5,252 nucleotides of DNA from assembly GCA_020851885.1 (NCBI GenBank), contig JADZBW010000244.1:1-5252 (forward strand), given 5' to 3'. Below the pieces are notes generated by a model. That model was not told where the DNA came from and searched no databases. It was given only the letters and a program-made list of their open reading frames with translations. Position numbers and translations under genes: made by a program. This stretch comes from Fimbriimonadaceae bacterium (GTDB lineage: Bacteria; Armatimonadota; Fimbriimonadia; Fimbriimonadales; Fimbriimonadaceae). Of this stretch, positions 1-5,252 are shown piece after piece (the first letter of the stretch is position 1; the number at the start of each line of letters is the position of its first letter).

Positions 1-1073
1 AATCGGCCGCCGCGGAAATGACAATTGTAGAGCCGTCCATCCAAACCATCGAGGAGTCGCCCTCCCGCGGCTGGAACCGCATTGGGTCGAGACCAAGAGG
101 GCACGGCCACATCCTTCTTCAGCAACGTGGGGGTCGCCAACAAGTTGGTCAAAGCGACAAGTCGAATTGTCGTGCTATCGAGCGCCGATACGCCATAGAT
201 ATTCGCCTGGCCGACTTCCGGAACGCGCGACGGCTGCACGGTGAACATCGTGTTGTCTTTGAGGTACTGCGCATTCGCCGCGCCACCGGTCAGCAAGGGA
301 GCCTTCGGGATGACGACGAATTGAATGAAAACGCCGCCGCTGGCGAATGGGAACATGTTGCCGGTGAAGACGATGGCGTCCTTGTTGTATCCGAAACCGG
401 GATAGTCCAGCCAATAGTCGTTGCCCGAATCGGTCGCCTTGGTCTCGATTCGATACTTGTACCAAGTTCCCGCCGGGTCGGCGTCGTCAGACACCGCAAG
501 CAGCATTTTGCTGGTCGAAGTGGCGTCGTCCTCTTCGCAGATGATCACAAAGAACCGCTGTGACAGTTTGTCGAAGAAGCACTTGGGGTCGAAGACGAAA
601 CTCGACGTCACGCCGATTCCACTAAAGAACCCGCTCCCATCCATGCTCTGCTGGAATGTCTTCACGCCGGTCGTCTTGTTGAAAAACGCGATATCGCTAT
701 TGACGGTGGAAACGATGAAATTCGGCCCAACGGCAATCTCAGGGTCTGGTGGCACCCAACCCGTAAAGCCTATGCCCGGAAAGTTGGCTCTCAGCTTTCC
801 ATTGGCCTTCGTCGTGACCGATCCTGCCTTCAAGGAGTTGCTTGGGCCGGTCGGATAGGAAGGGAGCCCCTCGTTTGCCGACAGCGGCCGAGGGTTCAAC
901 TCGAAGTGCTCAACGATCTGCGGATTGAAATCAGTTGTCGACATCGCGACACCCGCTCCCGTCGAGAGTTGCTTGTAGGGTAGTACCGCGTCGCCGTTCG
1001 TCTGGGCTCCAGCAATGGATGCCGCCAACCCGACTAGGACGCTAATCTGAGCCTTCAATTTTATTGTTTTCAT
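1..1073 (-). CDS. Partial paralogue of the neighbouring propeller-like secreted protein (3' end beyond window)
   Basis: An uninterrupted minus-strand frame runs from ATG at 1073-1071 off the left edge, giving 357 codons and no stop. Residues 1-23 form a signal peptide ending AGA|Q. The body repeats the motifs of the upstream gene in the same order: GPSNSL (77-81 region), PPDPEIAVGPN (108-118), DPAGTWY (199-205), WLDYPGFGYNKDA (221-233) and DGLDGRLYNC (342-351). From Cys165 to Cys351 the two proteins align with no gap and share about 115 of 187 residues by hand count. The missing 3' part probably holds the RWYEF, NRWGDY and C-terminal module regions, but that is inferred from the paralogue. 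No strong Shine-Dalgarno precedes the ATG (ttggttagcc), and no in-frame alternative start is close by; the signal peptide decides the start. Function is unknown. Confidence 0.93.
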   Translation of the reverse strand, partial: MKTIKLKAQISVLVGLAASIAGAQTNGDAVLPYKQLSTGAGVAMSTTDFNPQIVEHFELNPRPLSANEGLPSYPTGPSNSLKAGSVTTKANGKLRANFPGIGFTGWVPPDPEIAVGPNFIVSTVNSDIAFFNKTTGVKTFQQSMDGSGFFSGIGVTSSFVFDPKCFFDKLSQRFFVIICEEDDATSTSKMLLAVSDDADPAGTWYKYRIETKATDSGNDYWLDYPGFGYNKDAIVFTGNMFPFASGGVFIQFVVIPKAPLLTGGAANAQYLKDNTMFTVQPSRVPEVGQANIYGVSALDSTTIRLVALTNLLATPTLLKKDVAVPSWSRPNAVPAAGGRLLDGLDGRLYNCHFRGGR

Positions 1074-1126
1074 GGCTAACCAAGTTCGAACGCAATCATG
1101 CGCACGACTACTATGACGTTACGACC

Positions 1127-1156
1127 ATGATATCCCGTTCATGCGACATCCGTCAA
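1127..1156 (-). promoter_or_regulatory. Sigma70-like promoter of the partial paralogue
   Basis: On the minus strand TTGACG (1156-1151) and TATCAT (1132-1127) are separated by 18 bases. Each hexamer matches the sigma70 consensus at five of six positions. The pair lies between the terminator of the upstream gene and the ATG at 1073, which would give a leader of roughly 45 bases. It indicates that the paralogue is transcribed from its own promoter. Confidence 0.62.
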
Positions 1157-1178
1157 AAAGGAAGCTAAATAAACGACA

Positions 1179-1208
1179 ATGGCCGCCGGAGGACTCTCCG
1201 GCGGCCAT
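1179..1208 (-). terminator. Intrinsic terminator of the propeller-like gene
   Basis: A perfect 13-bp inverted repeat (arms 1179-1191 and 1196-1208, 4-base loop) begins 12 bases after the TAA of the 675-residue gene. On the minus strand it is followed by TGTCGTTTATTT, a moderate T-rich tail. The strength of the stem and its position support a rho-independent terminator separating the two paralogues. Confidence 0.78.
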
Positions 1209-1220
1209 CCCCCGTCCGAC

Positions 1221-3248
1221 TTAGTTGAACGATGCGCCCAATTCAACTTGATCGATGTTGAAGATGAAGGGTGGCGGAACGACACCGGGTCGACCAGCCT
1301 TCACCGAGTTGATTGCGCGGAAGAGGATTCTCACATTTCCCGTCCCATCGACATAGCTGGCCAATTTCGCCTTCGGAATGACCACGCTCGTCACCTTGTC
1401 GATCGTGCCGATGGAGAAGGAGCCGAGGGAAATATAGGTTCCCGTATTCCAGTTGTATGCGAAGTATTGCCCGGTGGCGCCGGTCTTCGAGATGCTGCTT
1501 TCGATGCTCACTTTCACGGACTGGAGCGGTCCAGCCGAAAGGTCGATGTCGAAGTCGGCGCTAAGGGAAGCGACCGCCGCCGTTGGCGCGGCCGAACCAG
1601 AGATTGGCTGGCCGTACTTGTCCACAAGGATCGACTGGATAGAGAGCTTGTTGTTCTCCGATTGGAGGAGGCTAGACAAGTCTCCGTTCACGGCAATACC
1701 TTGCAGGACCATCGCATTATTGGGAGCAACCTTGGTCAGATTTGCGCCCGAGGACACGGACCACTTGAAGATTCCCGTTTCCCATGCTCCCCCGGCCACG
1801 CCATACATCGCGTGGCCCCAGAAGGTGACTTCGTCGGTTGGATCGATCTCGACCGCGAAGTAGTCGCCCCAGCGATTGGTTCCGCCACCGCCATAGATAC
1901 CAGAAGAGCTCTGGAGCACCACCGGAGCCCCAATTTGACCCAGTGGGTCGCTTCCCATTCTGGAGGATTGGCAGACTTCAGGATTGAGATTGGGGCCGCT
2001 TCGGGAATAGATCACCGCGATGTCGCCAGCCGCATTGGTGCTGACGGCCGGCATGTGAGTGGAGTTGCCGCTAGGAGCGACGATGTCGCCCGATTGTCTC
2101 AAGGTCGGATTTCCAGAACTTGGCCAGGAGCCGATCTGGAACTCATACCAGCGAACCTTCATTTGGCCCGTCGCGACCTTCGTGGTGTGAGCGGCCACCA
2201 GTCTGCCGCTTCGGAAGGCGCAATTGTAGAGTCGGCCGTCGAGACCGTCGAGGAACCGTCCCCCACCCGTTGGAACCTTTTCTGGATACTGAAACGCCGG
2301 AACAGGAATGTCCTTGCGGGTAATCGTCGGCGAAACGGCGGGGTTGGCAATCGCATAGAGCCGGATCGTCGTGGAATTCAATGCCGATGCGGCATACGAA
2401 ATCGTCTGGGTAGGATCAGCGGTTCGAGAAGGCTGAATCGTCACAAAAGAATTCTCGACGACGCTATGCCCAGTTGCCGCCGCTCCGGTCAGCATCGGCG
2501 CCTTGGGGATGGTGATGATCTGGTTGAAAACGCCGCCACTGGCGAACGGGAACATATTGCCCGTGACAATGACGGCATCCTTGTTGAACCCGAAGCCCGG
2601 ATAGTCGAGCCAGAAATCATTGCCGCCCTGCGAGACCTTGGCCTCGATGCGATACTTGTACCAAGTTCCATTGGGATCGCTGTCGTCTGAAACCGCGATC
2701 AGAACTTTGGATATCGAATTCGCGAAGTCGATTTCCAAGATCGCAACGAAGAACCGTCCGCTGCCCTTATCGTAAAAACACTTGGTGTCGCTGTAGACGT
2801 CGCCCGAAGCAATCCCACTGAAGAAGCCGGTGTTATCCATCGGCTGTTGGAAGGTTTTGACGCCGGTCGCCTTGTTGAAGAAGGCGATGTCCGTGTTCAC
2901 GGCCGCGACGATGTGATTTGGGCCGACGGCCATATCCGGATCGGGCGGAACATATCCGGTGAATCCGATCCCCTTGAACTTCGCCTTCAGGGTTCCGCGA
3001 GGATTCGTGCCGACGTTGCCGGCAACGAGGGAGTTGCTCGGGCCAAGGAGCATCTGAGTGCTCTCATTTGGCGACGCTTGGCGGGTTTGATACTCGAGAG
3101 GGATTCGGATCTGCGGGCTGAAATCGGCCGTAGAAAATTGAACTGCGGGTTCAATAGTGATCGGTTTGACCTGTTGGGAAACGGCGAGAGTCGCCATCCC
3201 AACCATCAATACGGACACCGCGACATATCGCGAGAAAGTAGCTTTCAT
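1221..3248 (-). CDS. Large secreted protein of an uncharacterised beta-propeller-like family with C-terminal module
   Basis: This 675-residue exported protein has no function I can name. Residues 1-24 are a signal peptide ending AVS|Q. Residues about 100-480 carry motifs I associate from memory with a family of bacterial secreted, probably beta-propeller proteins: PPDPDMAVGPN (101-111), DPNGTWY (191-197), WLDYPGFGFNKDA (213-225), DGLDGRLYNC (334-343), VRWYEF (365-370), DPLG (434-437) and NRWGDY followed by DPTDEVTFWG (458-478). Residues about 512-675 form a separate beta-rich domain resembling the C-terminus of the upstream protease, including GQYFAYNWNTGTYISL (593-608). No catalytic signature is visible, so binding or structural roles are as likely as enzymatic ones. 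The start at 3248 opens the signal peptide and has GGAG 11 bases upstream; the ATG at 3323 would add 25 residues before it. The next gene downstream is a paralogue. The stop is TAA. Confidence 0.92.
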   Translation of the reverse strand: MKATFSRYVAVSVLMVGMATLAVSQQVKPITIEPAVQFSTADFSPQIRIPLEYQTRQASPNESTQMLLGPSNSLVAGNVGTNPRGTLKAKFKGIGFTGYVPPDPDMAVGPNHIVAAVNTDIAFFNKATGVKTFQQPMDNTGFFSGIASGDVYSDTKCFYDKGSGRFFVAILEIDFANSISKVLIAVSDDSDPNGTWYKYRIEAKVSQGGNDFWLDYPGFGFNKDAVIVTGNMFPFASGGVFNQIITIPKAPMLTGAAATGHSVVENSFVTIQPSRTADPTQTISYAASALNSTTIRLYAIANPAVSPTITRKDIPVPAFQYPEKVPTGGGRFLDGLDGRLYNCAFRSGRLVAAHTTKVATGQMKVRWYEFQIGSWPSSGNPTLRQSGDIVAPSGNSTHMPAVSTNAAGDIAVIYSRSGPNLNPEVCQSSRMGSDPLGQIGAPVVLQSSSGIYGGGGTNRWGDYFAVEIDPTDEVTFWGHAMYGVAGGAWETGIFKWSVSSGANLTKVAPNNAMVLQGIAVNGDLSSLLQSENNKLSIQSILVDKYGQPISGSAAPTAAVASLSADFDIDLSAGPLQSVKVSIESSISKTGATGQYFAYNWNTGTYISLGSFSIGTIDKVTSVVIPKAKLASYVDGTGNVRILFRAINSVKAGRPGVVPPPFIFNIDQVELGASFN

Positions 3249-3294
3249 TGTGCTTAGAACTCCATGGAAACCGGACGTAGAGATACCTACCCCA

Positions 3295-3323
3295 AGTCTA
3301 CTAGCATTGGCATGCAATCGCAA
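3295..3323 (-). promoter_or_regulatory. Candidate promoter of the 675-residue gene
   Basis: On the minus strand TTGCGA (3323-3318) and TAGACT (3300-3295) are 17 bases apart, each matching four of six consensus positions. They lie between the protease terminator hairpin and the start at 3248. The match is weak and other hexamer pairs in this gap cannot be excluded. Confidence 0.3.
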
Positions 3324-3373
3324 AGCTCATTTTGCGGTTCGAAGCTATGAATTGGTGATTCAAGTTAACAAAG

Positions 3374-3405
3374 AGCAGCCAGTCCCTGGGGAGGGATTGG
3401 CTGCT
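3374..3405 (-). terminator. Probable intrinsic terminator of the protease gene
   Basis: An inverted repeat with 14-base arms (3374-3387 and 3392-3405, loop of four) has 13 Watson-Crick pairs. The exception, 3382 with 3397, is an A-C mismatch in the minus-strand RNA and a G-U wobble in the plus-strand RNA. It begins 31 bases after the TAG of the protease. The minus-strand tail CTTTGTTAACTT is only modestly T-rich, so termination efficiency is uncertain. Confidence 0.6.
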
Positions 3406-3436
3406 TTCGATGTTGTTGCCAGACGCGAAGTTTGTC

Positions 3437-5077
3437 CTAGAGGGACTCTCGAGTTTCCACGCGAACGAATCCCAGCTTCAACATGTAGGCCGAGGTCGTC
3501 GCTCCGCGTGGGACGCGTACCGGGCCTACTCCTCGGATGCCCAAAACAAGGGTCCCACCGGAGACGAAGTTGGTGAGGTCCTTTGGAAGGGCGATCTTCT
3601 CTTGCTTGACGCCGGAAGGTCGCAAGGCGAAGGCCTTGACCAGCACGTACTTGTTCGTCGAGTAGTTCCAGATGAACAACTGGCCCGCTGCCGACGAGGG
3701 TCCATTGGCCTCGACGAGCACTTGAGAGAGATTCAAGTTCGTGGCCGAGCCATTGAATCCGATCTGCACGTTGGCGCCCGCAAGCTGGCCTGGAGAAGCC
3801 TGCGCGGAGGAGATCACCAGGTCGGCCCCGTCGGTCGCCTGAATCTCGGGAAGGCCTCCGTTGAGGAACGAGCCGAACCACGCCGTGACCCCGGTCGCGT
3901 TGCTAACCGTGACGCTGCCAGGATCCATCGCGGAAACGGCTTTGAATGCATTGACTCGGCCAAACTTCGCGAAGTTGTTTGCGCCCACAACCGGGTCCGT
4001 CGTGGATTCCAATGCGGCGCGAATCTGAGCATTGGTCGTTCCAATGGGCGCGATCGACCATAGGAGGCCGACCACCCCGGCCGCCATCGGGCAGGCCATC
4101 GAGGTGCCGGTGTTGTTGCCATAGCCGCCAGGAAGAGTGCTAAGAATGTTCTCACCGGGAGCCGCGACGTCGACCCAGTCGGCGCCGAAGTTGCTGAATC
4201 CCGACTTGTGATCCGCCTGGTCGGTCGAGCCGACGCAAATCACGTTCGAGAAATAGGCCGGATAGAGGTGCTGGTTCACGTTGTCATTGCCGGCGGCGCC
4301 GACAAGAACGACGCCTTTGCCCCAAGCGTAGTTGACCGCGTTCTTTTCGGTGACGGATTCACCATAGGAGCCATAGCTCATCGAGATGACTTTGGCGCCA
4401 TGGTCGGCCGCGTAAATGATCGCGGCGGCAGAAACGGCGTCGGTCGCGTTCGGGAAGATCTTGAGCGGCATGATCTTGCAGTTGTAGCCAGTGCCAGCAA
4501 CACCTTTGCCGTTGTTTGTATCCGCGGCCGCGATACCTGCGGTATGGACGCCATGGTCGCCGTCGTAGGACGGGTCCGAGTCGTTGTCGGAGAAGTCGTA
4601 TCCCGGAACCAGCTTATTCTTCAGGTCCTCGTGATTGAGGTCGATCCCGGTGTCGATGACCGCAATGACGACCGAATTCTTGCCTTTTGTGACATCCCAT
4701 GCCTGTTCGCACTTGATCTTCTTCTGGCCCCATTGGCTGGCAAACTGAGGGTCGTTCGGAGTTGAAAGAAGCTCTTTCTTGAAATTCCGCTCCGCATAGG
4801 CGACGGAGGGCAGCGAGCCGTAATAGGCAAGCGCATCGTTCACCGACATGCCACTGGGCAACTTCACCTGATCGACAAGCAAATTGGGAATCCGGGCCTT
4901 GGTTTGGGCGCCGATCGCGGCGTTGGCGGTTGCCGCGGCATTGTCCACCACGGCCACGGAAGCGCCCTTGAATTTGACAAGGACCTCCGAAGTGACGAAT
5001 TCGGCGTTTTGGGCAGCAGCGAAGCTACCGGCCAAAACAAAAACCAGGGCAGATAGCGCCCTTCCACTAAATTTCAT
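3437..5077 (-). CDS. Secreted subtilisin-like (S8) serine protease with propeptide and C-terminal beta-rich module
   Basis: This gene encodes an exported serine endopeptidase of 546 residues. Residues 1-22 form a Sec signal peptide ending AAA|Q. Residues about 26-105 resemble a subtilase propeptide (intramolecular chaperone and inhibitor), followed by the thermitase-type junction NDPQFASQWG. The catalytic domain spans about 115-385. Its tetrad is complete: Asp142 in VIDTGID, His175 in DHGVHTAG, oxyanion Asn264 in VGAAGNDN, and Ser326 in GTSMACPMAAG. The usual HGTHVAG motif reads HGVHTAG. Residues about 389-546 form an extra beta-rich domain that also ends the neighbouring gene product (GQLFIWNYSTNKYVLV at 465-480). 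The start at 5077 is chosen because GGGAGG lies 10 bases upstream and the signal peptide begins there; an ATG at 5113 would add 12 non-signal residues. The stop is TAG. Protease assignment is very secure; substrate and the role of the C-terminal domain are unknown. Confidence 0.96.
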   Translation of the reverse strand: MKFSGRALSALVFVLAGSFAAAQNAEFVTSEVLVKFKGASVAVVDNAAATANAAIGAQTKARIPNLLVDQVKLPSGMSVNDALAYYGSLPSVAYAERNFKKELLSTPNDPQFASQWGQKKIKCEQAWDVTKGKNSVVIAVIDTGIDLNHEDLKNKLVPGYDFSDNDSDPSYDGDHGVHTAGIAAADTNNGKGVAGTGYNCKIMPLKIFPNATDAVSAAAIIYAADHGAKVISMSYGSYGESVTEKNAVNYAWGKGVVLVGAAGNDNVNQHLYPAYFSNVICVGSTDQADHKSGFSNFGADWVDVAAPGENILSTLPGGYGNNTGTSMACPMAAGVVGLLWSIAPIGTTNAQIRAALESTTDPVVGANNFAKFGRVNAFKAVSAMDPGSVTVSNATGVTAWFGSFLNGGLPEIQATDGADLVISSAQASPGQLAGANVQIGFNGSATNLNLSQVLVEANGPSSAAGQLFIWNYSTNKYVLVKAFALRPSGVKQEKIALPKDLTNFVSGGTLVLGIRGVGPVRVPRGATTSAYMLKLGFVRVETRESL

Positions 5078-5087
5078 GGTTCTGAAA

Positions 5088-5093
5088 CCTCCC
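5088..5093 (-). promoter_or_regulatory. Strong ribosome binding site fixing the protease start
   Basis: GGGAGG on the minus strand lies 10 bases before ATG 5077. It is the best Shine-Dalgarno of the three genes and rules in favour of this start over the ATG codons at 5113 and 5095. Confidence 0.75.
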
Positions 5094-5113
5094 ATCTGGC
5101 AAACACATCTCAA

Positions 5114-5127
5114 CGCGCATTCGCGCG
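5114..5127. repeat. Short inverted repeat in a CG-alternating tract of the protease leader
   Basis: The arms CGCGC (5114-5118) and GCGCG (5123-5127) flank a four-base loop, and the alternating CG run continues to 5130. It lies between the candidate -10 and the ribosome binding site, so it would form a small hairpin in the leader RNA. A regulatory role is possible but unproven. Confidence 0.4.
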
Positions 5128-5147
5128 CGCACTATTCCCGACGCCGC

Positions 5148-5176
5148 ATTTTACAGCAATCGTTCAGAAATCGGAA
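5148..5176 (-). promoter_or_regulatory. Candidate promoter of the protease gene
   Basis: On the minus strand TAAAAT (5153-5148) is a good -10 candidate. The hexamer 17 bases upstream, TTCCGA (5176-5171), is a poor -35 with three matches. The -10 sits about 70 bases before the start codon, leaving a leader that includes the GC-alternating hairpin at 5114-5127. Confidence 0.35.
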
Positions 5177-5203
5177 ACAATTTCGGCGGGTACTTCATCC
5201 CAA

Positions 5204-5218
5204 GCGGCGAGTCGCCGC
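5204..5218. repeat. GC-rich inverted repeat near the right edge
   Basis: GCGGCG (5204-5209) and CGCCGC (5213-5218) form a six-pair stem with a three-base loop. Neither strand shows a proper T-run after it, so it is not a convincing terminator. It may belong to the end of an upstream gene outside the window or be an operator-like site. Confidence 0.35.
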
Positions 5219-5252
5219 AAAGGTATAGTTTCGGTTATGCTGAACTTAGACC

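Noticed and set aside
18..858. Plus-strand open frames at the left end (18-563 and 421-858)
   Set aside because: They lie antisense to the partial paralogue, whose minus-strand frame is conserved with its neighbour; their products show no recognisable features.
1179..2690. Long plus-strand open frame (503 codons) opposite the propeller-like gene
   Set aside because: Its product is rich in Arg, Gly, Asp and His with no domain or motif, and its start lies in the terminator stem. The opposite strand encodes a protein with a signal peptide and paralogue-conserved motifs, so this is an antisense shadow.
3249..3323. Upstream in-frame ATG at 3323 as start of the propeller-like gene
   Set aside because: It would place 25 polar residues before a well-formed signal peptide and overlap the candidate promoter; the ATG at 3248 fits better.
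3410..4765. Plus-strand open frames opposite the protease (3410-4063 and 4208-4765)
   Set aside because: They are antisense to the catalytic and C-terminal domains of a clear subtilase and have low-complexity, Arg/Val-rich products.
5078..5113. Upstream in-frame ATGs at 5113 and 5095 as start of the protease
   Set aside because: The strong GGGAGG ribosome site and the signal peptide both point to 5077.
5237..5252. Possible divergent plus-strand gene starting ATG CTG AAC TTA GAC at the right edge
   Set aside because: Only five codons are visible, and the AAAGG upstream is 13 bases away, too little to call a gene, though the position opposite the protease promoter is plausible.
1..5252. Mobile elements, CRISPR arrays, tRNA or rRNA genes, or a defence system
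   Set aside because: No transposase, terminal repeats, regularly spaced repeats or RNA-gene structures were seen; the repeats noted are paralogous coding DNA and single hairpins.

Overview
The window carries three protein genes, all on the minus strand, and all three predicted products are exported. By eye the DNA is moderately GC-rich. The combination of Sec signal peptides ending A-x-A/S|Q, a thermitase-like subtilase, and a C-terminal beta-rich module shared by otherwise unrelated exported proteins recalls Armatimonadota (Fimbriimonadales-type) or similar environmental bacteria. That assignment is an impression from memory and not established by the sequence.

In transcription order, from right to left: (1) 5077-3437 encodes a 546-residue secreted subtilisin-family (S8) serine protease with signal peptide, propeptide, complete catalytic tetrad and an extra C-terminal beta-rich domain. 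(2) 3248-1221 encodes a 675-residue secreted protein of an uncharacterised, probably beta-propeller-like family, which ends in the same kind of C-terminal domain as the protease. (3) 1073-1 is the 5' part (357 codons) of a paralogue of gene 2. It runs off the left edge without a stop; over 187 residues that align without a gap it is about 61% identical to gene 2 by hand count.

The intergenic gaps are organised as separate units. Genes 1 and 2 are each followed by a hairpin with a short T-rich tail on the minus strand (3405-3374 and 1208-1179). Gene 3 is preceded by a good sigma70-like promoter (TTGACG, 18 bp, TATCAT), and weaker promoter candidates precede genes 1 and 2. The 175 bases at the right edge form the leader and promoter region of the protease and hold two inverted repeats; no gene could be supported there.

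The locus looks like a small secretome island: an extracellular protease next to a tandem pair of large secreted propeller-like proteins, with protease and propeller protein sharing a C-terminal module. The module may serve a common surface-attachment, sorting or glycan-binding role, but this is inference. No mobile element, CRISPR array, tRNA or rRNA was seen.
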